This document shows positions 39,811-48,533 of a DNA stretch of 64,000 bases, in pieces (positions within the stretch are counted from its first letter, which is position 1; every line of letters starts with the position of its first letter). A program made the translations under genes and the position numbers. The DNA is from Amycolatopsis pretoriensis (GTDB lineage: Bacteria; Actinomycetota; Actinomycetes; Mycobacteriales; Pseudonocardiaceae): positions 186,001 through 250,000 of the forward strand of contig NZ_FNUJ01000003.1 in the NCBI RefSeq assembly GCF_900107925.1. The letters are read 5' to 3'. The notes under the pieces are model-generated. The model searched no databases, was not told the origin of the DNA, and saw nothing but the letters and a program-made list of their open reading frames with translations.

Positions 39811-41295
39811 TCACGGCGTCGCCGCGCGCTGCTGTTCCGCCAGGAAGTGCGCCGTCTCCGCGGTGGCCTCGTACAACGCCCGGTAATGCCGGTAGAACTC
39901 CTCGTAGCGCGCAAAGTTCGCCGGATCCGGCGTCACCGTCGCTGCGATCGGGTTGCCCCGCGCCGGTTCCATCCCCACGGCCTCCGCCGCGAGCAGCGCG
40001 TCACCCAGGCAGGCCCCGATCGTCTCCGCCGGGATCTGCTGCGGCAGCCCGGTCACGTCCGAGACGATCCGCGTCCACAGCCCGCCCTTCGTCCCGCCGC
40101 CGACCGCGACCAGCCGGCCCGCCGCGCCACCCGCCGCCGCCATCGCCTCCAGGTTGTGCCGCACGCCGTACGCGGTGCCCTCCAGGGCCGCGCGGTAGAT
40201 CTCGGCCCGGCCGTGCGACGTCGTGAGCCCCGCCAGCACGCCGCGCGCGTCCGGGTCGAACAACGGCGTCCGCTCGCCCGCGAAGTACGGCAGCATCAGC
40301 AGCCCGCGGCTGCCCGCCGGCACCGAAGCCGCCTCCGACACCAGATCCGCGTACGAGCCGCCGGTCAGTTCGCGCAGCCAGCCCGTCACCGCGCCGGACG
40401 TCGCCATGCCCGCCGCGAGCGTGAAACTGCCCGGCGTCACCCCGCGCGTACCCCACAGGCCGGGGTGCGGACGCGGTTCGGTGAGCACCTGGACCAGGAA
40501 CATCGTCGTGCCGTACATGACCATCACGTCACCCGGCTCGCGGACCCCGACGCTCGCCGCCTCGGCCCACGCGTCGACCGTCCCCGCCGTCACCGGCAGC
40601 CCCTCGGGCAGCCCCGTCAGCGCCGCCGCGGCCGCGGTCACCTCTCCCGCGACCTCCGTCGGCCACAGCAGTTCCGGCAGCGCCAGCCCCGGTGCGACGT
40701 GCGAAGCCCAGTCCTCGGCCCACTTCCCGGCCGCGAGGTCGTACATCGGCGTGCACTGGCTCGCCGAGTGGTGGTCCAGGACGTACCGGCCGGTCAGCCG
40801 GTGCACCAGGAACGAGCTCGCCATCAGCAGCTTGCGGGTGCGCGCGTAGACGTCCGGCTCGTGCCGCGCCAGCCAGCGCACCTTCGGCCCGACCGCCTGG
40901 CTCGTCAGCGGCGAACCCCCGCGCGCCAGGATTTCGGCCGCCCCCAGTTCGGCGTTCAGCGACGCGATCTCCGCGCCCGCGCGGGTGTCGACGCCGTAGA
41001 GGATCGCCGGCCGCAGCGGCTCGCCCGTGGCCGACGCCGGGAGGAGGCACGGCCCGATGCCGCTGACCCCCAGCCCGGCCAGCGGCCGCCCTTCGGCGGC
41101 CCGCAGCAGGTCGGCGATGATCGCGGAGAAGTCCGCCCACCAGACCTTTTCGGCGTCGTGCTCGAACCAGCCCGGCCGCGGCGTCGAGACGGTGTGCTCC
41201 CGGACGGACCGGGCGAGCACCGCGCCGCCGGGGTCCACCAGCACCCCCTTCGAACCGGCCGTGCCGATGTCCACGCCGAGCAGCAGTCCCGTCAT
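39811..41295 (-). CDS. FGGY family carbohydrate kinase (xylulokinase-like)
   Basis: A 494-residue sugar kinase with two actin-like ATPase domains. Seen: GVDIGTAGSKGVLVDPGG (phosphate 1), GLGVSGIGPCLLPAS, YGVDTRAGAEIASL, PVTAGTVDAWAEAASVGV, LMLPYFAGERTPLFDPDARG and VAVGGGTKGGLWTRIVSDV (adenosine motif). Phosphorylates a ketose such as a pentulose. Divergent from the LacI gene and importer operon, with an operator-like palindrome between, so it belongs to the same sugar pathway. Confidence 0.9.
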   Translation of the reverse strand: MTGLLLGVDIGTAGSKGVLVDPGGAVLARSVREHTVSTPRPGWFEHDAEKVWWADFSAIIADLLRAAEGRPLAGLGVSGIGPCLLPASATGEPLRPAILYGVDTRAGAEIASLNAELGAAEILARGGSPLTSQAVGPKVRWLARHEPDVYARTRKLLMASSFLVHRLTGRYVLDHHSASQCTPMYDLAAGKWAEDWASHVAPGLALPELLWPTEVAGEVTAAAAALTGLPEGLPVTAGTVDAWAEAASVGVREPGDVMVMYGTTMFLVQVLTEPRPHPGLWGTRGVTPGSFTLAAGMATSGAVTGWLRELTGGSYADLVSEAASVPAGSRGLLMLPYFAGERTPLFDPDARGVLAGLTTSHGRAEIYRAALEGTAYGVRHNLEAMAAAGGAAGRLVAVGGGTKGGLWTRIVSDVTGLPQQIPAETIGACLGDALLAAEAVGMEPARGNPIAATVTPDPANFARYEEFYRHYRALYEATAETAHFLAEQQRAATP

Positions 41296-41321
41296 CCGCC
41301 CCTCCACGGACTCACCCTGCG

Positions 41322-41335
41322 GGAAATCGATTACC
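41322..41335. promoter_or_regulatory. LacI-type operator in the kinase/repressor divergent promoter
   Basis: GGAAATCGATTACC is near-palindromic around TCGA and shares the core AATCGATTAC with the perfect palindrome at 42429-42444. It lies between the kinase start (41295) and the repressor start (41389). Confidence 0.6.
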
Positions 41336-41388
41336 ACCACGCTATGGTGTGCCGAGAGCACTGTCAACGAGAGCGAACGAGGACGCGC

Positions 41389-42402
41389 GTGGCGACGATC
41401 TCCGACGTGGCGGCACTGGCCGGCGTCTCCACCGCGACCGTGTCCAGGGCGCTCAACGGCAAGTCCACTGTGGACCCGGTGCTGGCCGAGCGCGTCGCCC
41501 GGGCCGTGGCGGAACTCGGCTACACGCCGAACGGCCTCGCGCGCAGCCTGCGCCGCCGCGAGACCGCGGTGCTGGCGCTCATCATCTCCGACGTCGAAAA
41601 CCCGTTCTTCACGGCGATCGCGCGCGGCGTCGAGGACGCGGCACAGGCGGCCGGGTACTCGGTGATGCTGTGCAACTCCGACGAGAACACGGCCAAGGAA
41701 CGGCGGTACGTCGAGGTCGCGGCGCAGGAGCGGCTCGCGGGCGTGATCATGTCGCCGACCACCGGCGGCAGCGACGTCCGGCCGCTGACCACGCACCGGA
41801 CACCGATCGTGACGGTCGACCGCCGCCTCGACTCGGCGGACTGCGACGCCGTGCTCCTCGATTCCCGCGCCGCGGCCCGGGAAGCCGTGCTCCACCTGGC
41901 GGAAAACGGCTACGAGCGGATCGGCTGCATCGCCGGCCCACCGGGCGTCACCACGGCGGACGACCGGCTCGACGGTTACCGCGACGGACTCCGCGCCGCG
42001 GGCCGGAAGTACGCCGCGAAACTGGTGCGCCGCTGCGAATTCCGGGAAACCGGCGGCCGCGAAGCCGCGGTCCAGCTGCTGACCCGGCCCGACCCGCCGG
42101 ACGCGCTCCTGGTGTCCAGCAGCACGATGTCCGTCGGCGTGCTGCAAGCGCTCGCGGAACTCGGCCGGCGGCCCGGGCGCGACGTCGGGATCGTGTCGTT
42201 CGACGACGCGCCGTGGGCGACGCTGATCTCGCCCGCGCTCACCGTCGTCGCCCAGCCCGCCCACGCGATGGGCCAGCTGGCCGCGCGGCTGCTGCTCGAC
42301 CGCATCGGCGACGGATCCCGCGCGACGACCACCACGACGATGGCCGCGCAGCTCATCGTCCGCGGCAGCTCCGCCCGTCAGTCCGCCCGAAGTGACGCTT
42401 GA
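41389..42402 (+). CDS. LacI family transcriptional repressor
   Basis: A 337-residue LacI/GalR repressor. N-terminal DNA-binding domain: TISDVAALAGVSTATVSRAL, then LGYTPNGLARSLRR as hinge helix. C-terminal sugar-binding domain: ALIISDVENPFFTAIARGVE, VIMSPTTGGSD, GIVSFDDAPWATLISPALT. GTG 41389 follows GAGG. It likely binds the two ATCGAT-centred palindromes flanking its gene and so represses the kinase, itself and the ABC importer until the sugar is present. Confidence 0.95.
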   Translation: MATISDVAALAGVSTATVSRALNGKSTVDPVLAERVARAVAELGYTPNGLARSLRRRETAVLALIISDVENPFFTAIARGVEDAAQAAGYSVMLCNSDENTAKERRYVEVAAQERLAGVIMSPTTGGSDVRPLTTHRTPIVTVDRRLDSADCDAVLLDSRAAAREAVLHLAENGYERIGCIAGPPGVTTADDRLDGYRDGLRAAGRKYAAKLVRRCEFRETGGREAAVQLLTRPDPPDALLVSSSTMSVGVLQALAELGRRPGRDVGIVSFDDAPWATLISPALTVVAQPAHAMGQLAARLLLDRIGDGSRATTTTTMAAQLIVRGSSARQSARSDA

Positions 42403-42428
42403 CACACCCCGGGATCGCCCCTAGCGTC

Positions 42429-42444
42429 GAGTAATCGATTACTC
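42429..42444. promoter_or_regulatory. Perfect LacI-type operator before the ABC importer
   Basis: GAGTAATCGATTACTC is a perfect 16-bp palindrome, 28 bases before the ATG at 42472 and 27 bases after the repressor stop, and shares its centre with the box at 41322. Confidence 0.75.
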
Positions 42445-42471
42445 CCATCTTCCGCCGACGCGAGGGGTGTC

Positions 42472-44001
42472 ATGGAAGAGCCGGGTACCCCGCTGGTCGC
42501 GCTGACCGGCATCAGCAAGGCCTACGGCGGCGCGCTCGCGTGCGACGGCGTGGACTTCACCGTGCGCCGCGGCGAAGTCCACGCGCTGCTCGGGGAAAAC
42601 GGCGCCGGCAAGTCGACGCTCGTGCGCATCCTGTCCGGGGACATCACCGGGTACCGCGGCACGATCGAGGTCGACGGCGAGCCCGTCGTGTTCGGCGGCC
42701 CGGCCGACGCGCAGCGCCGCGGCATCGCGCTCATCCCCCAGGAACTCGACCTCGTCCCCGGGCTTTCCGTCGCCGCCAACATCTTCCTCGGCCGCGAGCC
42801 GCACACGAAGCTCGGCGCGGTCGCGCGGCAGCGCATGCACCGCGAGACGCGCGAACTGCTGGCCCGCACCGGGATCGCGCTCGACCCGAAGCGCGCCGTC
42901 GGCGAGCTGCGCACCGGCGAGCAGCAGCTCGTCGCCATCGCCAAGGCCCTCGCGCTCGACGCGCGCGTGCTGGTCATGGACGAGCCGACGTCCGCGCTCA
43001 CCGGCGCGGAGGTGGAGCGGATGGTCAAGGTGATCGACGAGCTGCGCGACGCGGGCGCCGGCATCGTCTACATCTCCCACCGGCTCGAGGAGATCGGCCG
43101 GCTCGCCGACCGCGCGACCGTCCTGCGCAACGGCCGGGTCGCCGCGGAGTTCACCGCCCGCGACCTGACCGTCGAGCGGGTCACCGAGGCGATGATCGGT
43201 CGCCCGGTCCAGGCGTTCTTCCGCGTCAAGCACGGCGAAACCGGCGACGAACTGCTCCGCCTCGACGACTTCGCGCTGCAGCCGCGGCGGCACCGGCCCG
43301 GCCGCCGGGAGCCCGCAGGCATCACGCTGACCGTCCGCGCCGGCGAGATCGTCGGCCTGGGCGGGCTGCTCGGTTCGGGGCGCACGGAACTGCTGGAGAC
43401 GCTGTTCGGGGCCGGGACACCCGGCCGGTGGCACGGCCACGTTTCCCTCGGTGGCAGTGAAATCCGGCCGAGAAGCCCGCGGCACGCCGTCCGGCTCGGG
43501 CTGGCGCTGGTCCCCGAGGACCGCCGGATCGCCGGCCTGGCGCTGCCCCACTCCGTCCGCGCCAGCACCGCGCTGTCCGTTGTGGACAGACTGGCGACGG
43601 CCGGTTTCCTGACCCGGCGGCGGGAGAACGACACCGTCGCGAAGGTGCTCGGCGACCTCAAGGTCAAGGGGGCGCTCACCGACCCGGTCGGCACGCTCTC
43701 GGGCGGCAACCAGCAGAAAGTCGTGCTGGGCCGCGCGTTGCTCACCGAACCGCGGCTGCTCCTGCTCGACGAGCCCACACGCGGCGTCGACGTCGGCGCG
43801 AAGGCCGAGATCTACCAGCTGCTGGCCGCCGCGGCCGCCCGCGGCATCGGCGTCCTGCTCGCCTCCTCCGAGCCGGCCGAGCTGGTCGGGCTGTGCGACC
43901 GCGTCGTCGTCCTGCACGACGGCCGCGGCGCCGCCGAACTCGACACGCACGACGCCGGCGAAGCCGAGCTGCTCGCCGCCGCGATGGGGGCAACGGATTG
44001 A
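42472..44001 (+). CDS. Sugar ABC transporter ATPase (RbsA/XylG type)
   Basis: A 509-residue duplicated ATPase. The first domain has Walker A GENGAGKST, signature LRTGEQQLVAIAKAL and Walker B VLVMDEPTSAL. The second has the usual degenerate loop GLLGSGRTELLETLFG, signature LSGGNQQKVVLGRAL and LLLDEPTRGVDVGAKAEIY. This is the standard CUT2 family layout, powering uptake of pentoses or other monosaccharides. GAGGGG precedes ATG 42472. The stop overlaps the permease start (TTGA). Confidence 0.95.
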   Translation: MEEPGTPLVALTGISKAYGGALACDGVDFTVRRGEVHALLGENGAGKSTLVRILSGDITGYRGTIEVDGEPVVFGGPADAQRRGIALIPQELDLVPGLSVAANIFLGREPHTKLGAVARQRMHRETRELLARTGIALDPKRAVGELRTGEQQLVAIAKALALDARVLVMDEPTSALTGAEVERMVKVIDELRDAGAGIVYISHRLEEIGRLADRATVLRNGRVAAEFTARDLTVERVTEAMIGRPVQAFFRVKHGETGDELLRLDDFALQPRRHRPGRREPAGITLTVRAGEIVGLGGLLGSGRTELLETLFGAGTPGRWHGHVSLGGSEIRPRSPRHAVRLGLALVPEDRRIAGLALPHSVRASTALSVVDRLATAGFLTRRRENDTVAKVLGDLKVKGALTDPVGTLSGGNQQKVVLGRALLTEPRLLLLDEPTRGVDVGAKAEIYQLLAAAAARGIGVLLASSEPAELVGLCDRVVVLHDGRGAAELDTHDAGEAELLAAAMGATD

Positions 44002-45002
44002 CCACCACCGAGTTCCTGCCGCGGCGCGACGTCGTGACCGCGCTGTTCCGCTTCCAGAGCCTCTTCGGCCTGGTCCTGGTGCTCGCCGCGGCGATCGTGT
44101 TCTCGCCGAGCCACGACGGTGAACTCGTGTTCCTCAGCGGCGAGAACCTCTTCAACGTCGTCCGCGCGATCGCCGAGATCGGCATCATCGCGGTCGGCAT
44201 GACGTTCGTGATCCTGGTCGGCGGGATCGACCTGTCGGTCGGCGCGGTGCTCGGGCTGGCCGCGGTCGGCTCGGCCGTGCTGCTGGTGGACGACGGCTTC
44301 GGCGTGCTCCCGGCGGTGCTCGTCGTGCTCGCCGCCGGCCTGGTTTTCGGCCTGCTGCAGGGCATCGCGTCGGCGGTCTTCGGCATCCAGGCGTTCATCG
44401 TCACCCTCGCCGGGCTGCAGGTCGCGCGCGGGCTGGCGCGGATCTGGTCGGGCGGGCAGGGCGTCGCGATCGCGTACGGCGACGGCCCCGGCGAGGCGCC
44501 CGTCGCGTTCTCCCTGCTCGGCGAGCGGACGTTCAACGGGCTGGTGCCGATCCCCGCGGTGATCTTCGCCGTGGTCGCCGTCGCGGCCATCGTCTTCCTG
44601 CGCACCAGCGCGTTCGCGCGGCACGTCTACGCGATCGGCGGCAACGAGAAGGCCGCACGACTCTCCGGCGTCGCCGTCACGAGGGTGAAAGTGCTGGTCT
44701 ACGGCCTGAGCGGGCTGCTCGCCGCGCTCGCCGGGATCATCCACGCCGGCCAGCTGAACCAGGGCAGCCCCAACGACGGCAGCGGCTACGAGCTCGACGC
44801 GATCGCCGCGGTCGTGATCGGCGGCACGGCGCTCTCGGGCGGTCGCGGCTCGGTGTCCGGCACCGTCGCCGGCGCGCTGCTGCTGGGCGTGCTCAACAAC
44901 GTCCTGGCGCTCAACAGCGTCGACCCCAACGTGCAGCTCCTGATCAAAGGCCTGGTCATCGTGGTCGCCGCGGGTCTGCAGCGGCTGCGTCCGACACCGT
45001 AG
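43998..45002 (+). CDS. Sugar ABC transporter permease (RbsC type)
   Basis: A 334-residue CUT2 permease with about nine to ten membrane helices. Seen: GMTFVILVGGIDLSVGAVLGL, IQAFIVTLAGLQVARGLARI, VYAIGGNEKAARLSGVAV (cytoplasmic coupling loop) and AVVIGGTALSGGRGSVSGTV. TTG 43998 overlaps the ATPase stop by four bases and is followed by TTTEFLPRRD; GTG 44033 would shorten it slightly. Operates with the ATPase and the lipoprotein encoded next. Confidence 0.9.
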   Translation: MTTTEFLPRRDVVTALFRFQSLFGLVLVLAAAIVFSPSHDGELVFLSGENLFNVVRAIAEIGIIAVGMTFVILVGGIDLSVGAVLGLAAVGSAVLLVDDGFGVLPAVLVVLAAGLVFGLLQGIASAVFGIQAFIVTLAGLQVARGLARIWSGGQGVAIAYGDGPGEAPVAFSLLGERTFNGLVPIPAVIFAVVAVAAIVFLRTSAFARHVYAIGGNEKAARLSGVAVTRVKVLVYGLSGLLAALAGIIHAGQLNQGSPNDGSGYELDAIAAVVIGGTALSGGRGSVSGTVAGALLLGVLNNVLALNSVDPNVQLLIKGLVIVVAAGLQRLRPTP

Positions 45003-45016
45003 AGGGGAAGAAAGAG

Positions 45017-46003
45017 ATGTCCGGCAAGCACTTCGCGCTACCCGCGCTCGTCCTGCTCCTGGCCGCGTGCGGCACCACGCACGAGAACTCGGGGCAGGGC
45101 GCGACGACGTCCGCGGCGGCCTGCAAGGGCGCCGCCGGGAAGTACACGATCGGCGTCAGCCAGGCCAACCTCAGCGAGCCCTACCGCAAGCAGATGGACG
45201 ACGACATCGCCCGCGCGGCCCGCGGGGTGCCGCAGTTCACCGTGAACTTCGCCGACGCGCAGCAGGACAACTCGAAGCAGGTCGCCGACGTCGAGAACTT
45301 CCTGACGCAGCGGATCGACCTGCTGATCATCAGCCCGAACGAGGCCACGCCGCTGACCGCCGTCGTCAAGAAGGCCTACGACAAGGGCATCCCGGTGCTG
45401 GTGCTGGACCGCAAGGTCGACGGCGACGCGTACACGCAGTGGATCGGCGCCGACAACGTCGACATCGGCCGGCAGGCGGGCCGGTATCTGGCGGACAAAG
45501 TACTGCCCCAGGGCGGGAAGATCGCCGAGATCCGCGGGCTCGCCGGGTCAACCCCGGCCAAGGAGCGCCAGGACGGCTTCGCGAAGGGCATCGAGGGCCG
45601 CGGCATCGACATCGTGACCACTGTGGACGGTGACTGGCTGCGCGAGAAGGGCCAGCAGCAGGCCGACGCGATCTTCAAGGCGCACCCGGAGATCCAGGCC
45701 GTCTACTCCCAGAACGACCCGATGGCCGAAGGCGCGTACCTCGCCGCGAAGGCCGCGGGCCTGGACCGGAAGGTCAAGTTCATCGGCATCGACGGCCTGC
45801 CGATCCCGTCCGGCGGGATCAAGGCGGTCGAGGCCGGCCGCCTCGCGGCGACGTTCGTCTACCCGACGGGCGGGCGCGAAGCGGTGGCGTCGGCGAAGAG
45901 CATCCTCGTCGACTGCGCGAAGCCGGCGAAGACGCAGATGCTGCCGACGCAGCTGGTCACGCAGGCGAACGCCGCCGAGGTGTACGCGCGGGGCAACCGC
46001 TGA
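45017..46003 (+). CDS. Sugar-binding lipoprotein of ABC importer (RbsB type)
   Basis: A 328-residue substrate-binding protein of the ribose/xylose-binding type. It has a lipoprotein signal, ALPALVLLLAACGTT with the lipobox cysteine near residue 19, so it is anchored outside the membrane. The mature protein shows YTIGVSQANLSEPYRKQMD, NFADAQQDNSKQ, LLIISPNEATPLTAVVKKAYD, and IPVLVLDRKV, the family order. The GGGGAAG site precedes ATG 45017. Ligand presumably the ketose or aldose used by the kinase. Confidence 0.95.
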   Translation: MSGKHFALPALVLLLAACGTTHENSGQGATTSAAACKGAAGKYTIGVSQANLSEPYRKQMDDDIARAARGVPQFTVNFADAQQDNSKQVADVENFLTQRIDLLIISPNEATPLTAVVKKAYDKGIPVLVLDRKVDGDAYTQWIGADNVDIGRQAGRYLADKVLPQGGKIAEIRGLAGSTPAKERQDGFAKGIEGRGIDIVTTVDGDWLREKGQQQADAIFKAHPEIQAVYSQNDPMAEGAYLAAKAAGLDRKVKFIGIDGLPIPSGGIKAVEAGRLAATFVYPTGGREAVASAKSILVDCAKPAKTQMLPTQLVTQANAAEVYARGNR

Positions 46004-46994
46004 TGGCCCGGATCGGCGTCCTCTCGCCGTCCAACGGCCGCGACTACGTCCACAGTGGAATCGCGGGCTTCGTGCGGGAGAACGAGGACCGCTTGGTCGC
46101 GGCGCTCGTGGCGGAGGGCCACGACGTCGTCCGGGCGTCGGCGCCGATCTCGGCCGGCACACTGGCGACGTCGTCCGAGCGCGAGCTCGAGGCGGCCGGC
46201 GTCGACCTGACCGTGCTGCACTACTGCGTCTGGGCGTTCCCGCACTTCACGATGCTCGCCGCGGGCGCGTTGACCGGGCCGCTGGTCCTGGTGGCCACCC
46301 TGGATCCGGTGCAGCCGGGCATGGTCGGCATGCTCGCGGCGGGCGGCGCGCTCGACCAGATCGGCCGGCGGCACACGCGGCTCTGGGGCGCCCCGCCGGA
46401 CGTCGTCGCCCCGATCGGGGTCCTCGCCCGGGCGGCCGATGGGCATGAACACGGCCGTCGCCAACACGGACCAGTGGCAACGCGAGTTCGGCATCGACGT
46501 CGAGGAGATCGACCAGTGGGAGGTCGTCTGGCGGGCGGAAGCGGCCGACCCGGCGGAGAAGCGCGGGGCGCGGGAGTGGCTGGAGCGGCAGATCGGCGCG
46601 TACCTCGTGATGCGTTCACTGATTTCGGAGGGGAGCCTGGACTTCACCGGCATCAAAGGGGCAGCCCGAGCTGACGCAGCACTTCGCGACGATGGACATC
46701 GCGGCGCCGGGCGAGATGACGTTGGCCAGGCTGACCCGCCTGGACGGCCACTACCGGCTGCAGCTCATGCTGGGTTCGTTCGAAAACTACGACGAGGAAA
46801 CGACTTCGGCACTGGGGGCGCGGTCGACCCCGGAGTGGCCCCACGCGTTCGCCCGGCTCGACACACCGGCGTCGACGTTCTTGTCCCGTTTCGGGGCCAA
46901 TCACATCCACGCGGTGCCGGGCGACCGGCGGGCTGAGCTGCGGGCGGTGTGCGAGCTGATGGGGACAACCCTGGACGAGTTCACCCGCGGGTGA
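46003..46994 (+). pseudogene. Sugar isomerase (L-fucose/L-arabinose isomerase family), decayed
   Basis: Three frames carry consecutive parts of one isomerase. Frame one, 46003 to about 46437, begins RIGVLSPSNGRDYVHSGIAG and includes VLHYCVWAFPHF. Frame two, from 46439 to about 46660, has MGMNTAVANTDQWQREFGID and SLDFTGIK. Frame three, from about 46658, has QPELTQHFATMDIAAPGEMT, LARLTRLDGHYRLQ, and ends at 46994. Breaks lie at about 46437 (with some lost codons) and at the AAAGGGG run near 46657 (one extra G). Family members are ~450 residues; about 140 residues holding the metal-binding centre are missing between FATMDIA and PGEMTLARL. So the importer operon ends in an inactive isomerase. Confidence 0.8.
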
Positions 46995-47085
46995 GCGGAA
47001 CTGTCGGTCCCCTCCGCTAGCGTGGAAACCGGGGGCTGCTCGCTCGCTTGACTTCAACCTTCCTCGAACTTCTACCGTCGGCACC

Positions 47086-48450
47086 ATGACCACTGCCCCG
47101 CCCATCCCCCGCGCGGTCTGGATCGCCTCCGGCGTCATGGCCCTCGGCGGTTTCCTGGGCAACATGGACGGCTCGATCGTCGCGGTCGGGCTGGAATCGA
47201 TGAGGCTGCACCTGGGGGTCAGCCTCATCGAAATCCAGTGGGTGGCGACGGCCTTCCTGCTCGGCCTCTCCGCCGCCCTCCCGCTGACCCCGTGGCTCGT
47301 CAGGAAACTCGGCGCCGGACGGCTCTGGCTCTGGGCCCTGGCCGCGTTCCTGCTCACGTCGATCGCCTGCGCCCTCGCCCCGGACGCCGGCACGCTGATC
47401 GCCTTCCGCGCCCTGCAGGGCATGGCCACCGGAGTCATGGTCACCGCCGGGCAGACCGTGATCGGGCTGGCCGTCGGCCCGGACCGGCTCGGCCGCACCA
47501 TGGGCACGCTCGGCCTGGTCGTCGGGCTGGCGCCGGTCGTCGGGCCGAGCGTCGGCGGCTTCCTGCTCGCGCACTTCTCCTGGCCGGTGCTGTTCTGGCT
47601 CAACCTGCCGATCGGCCTGCTCGCGTTCGGCCTGGCGCTGCGGTACGTCCCGCGCGGCGACCGCGGGCAGCCGCCGCCGGTGGACTGGCCCGGCCTGGCC
47701 CTGATCACTCTCGGCCTGCCGCTGCTCGTCTACACGCTCACCGAGCGGAACGCGCTGTTCGCGGCCGTCGGCGCCGTCGCGCTCGCGGCGTTCGTCCGGC
47801 GTTCGCTGCGCGTGCGGCACCCGGTGCTGGACCTGCGGCTGGCCGCGCGGCCGGTCATGGGCCCGGCGCTGGCGTCGGTCCTGCTCGCCGGCGCCGGGAT
47901 GTTCGGCGCGGTCCTGGTGCTGCCGCTGTGGTTCCAGGTCCGCCTCGGGGCCGGCCCCGCCGAAGCCGGCGTCCTGCTCGCGCCGATGGGCCTGGCCACG
48001 ACGGTGTTCGTGCTCGTCGCCGGCCGGCTCACCGACCGCCACGGCGGCGGCACCGTCTCGCTCACCGGGTCGGTGGTGGTGCTGGCGGCGACCGTCCCGC
48101 TACCGTGGCTCGGCCCGGACGCGCCGATGTGGCTGATCCAGGTGCTGCTCGTGGTCCGCGGCGCGGGACTCGGGCTGTCGATCATGCCCGCGTCGACGGC
48201 GGCGTACGCGTCGGTCGCCGCCGGCGAACTCGGCCACGCGACGGCGTTGGTCAACATCGTGATGCGCGTGGGCGGCGCGGCCGGGGGCGCGTTGTGCGTG
48301 ATCGTGCTGTCGCGCGGCCTCACCGCCGGCCCGGCGACCGGGTTCGGCTGGGCCTTCGGTGTCCTGGGTGCCGTGTGCGCGCTCGGCACCGCGGCGACGG
48401 CGTGGCTCCGGCACGCGGAGCGTACGTCCACAGTGGACACCACGGCCTGA
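47086..48450 (+). CDS. MFS transporter, DHA2-like drug exporter
   Basis: A 454-residue major facilitator with about 12-14 helices. Seen: LGGFLGNMDGSIVAVGLESM and QWVATAFLLGLSAALPLTPW (the DHA2 'D.TIV..AL...W....Y.L' pattern), FRALQGMATGVMVTAGQTVI, GLVVGLAPVVGPSVGGFLL (motif C of antiporters) and WFQVRLGAGPAEAGVLLAPM. Proton-driven efflux of a hydrophobic compound is likely. No regulator is adjacent. ATG 47086 chosen without a strong Shine-Dalgarno site. Confidence 0.9.
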   Translation: MTTAPPIPRAVWIASGVMALGGFLGNMDGSIVAVGLESMRLHLGVSLIEIQWVATAFLLGLSAALPLTPWLVRKLGAGRLWLWALAAFLLTSIACALAPDAGTLIAFRALQGMATGVMVTAGQTVIGLAVGPDRLGRTMGTLGLVVGLAPVVGPSVGGFLLAHFSWPVLFWLNLPIGLLAFGLALRYVPRGDRGQPPPVDWPGLALITLGLPLLVYTLTERNALFAAVGAVALAAFVRRSLRVRHPVLDLRLAARPVMGPALASVLLAGAGMFGAVLVLPLWFQVRLGAGPAEAGVLLAPMGLATTVFVLVAGRLTDRHGGGTVSLTGSVVVLAATVPLPWLGPDAPMWLIQVLLVVRGAGLGLSIMPASTAAYASVAAGELGHATALVNIVMRVGGAAGGALCVIVLSRGLTAGPATGFGWAFGVLGAVCALGTAATAWLRHAERTSTVDTTA

Positions 48451-48533
48451 TCCACCTGGGAACCTGGCGCGAACCCCCGATTGGTGATTTCCTGGAGCCG
48501 GACAACCACTGTCGGTAAAGGGGAAGGGCTGGC

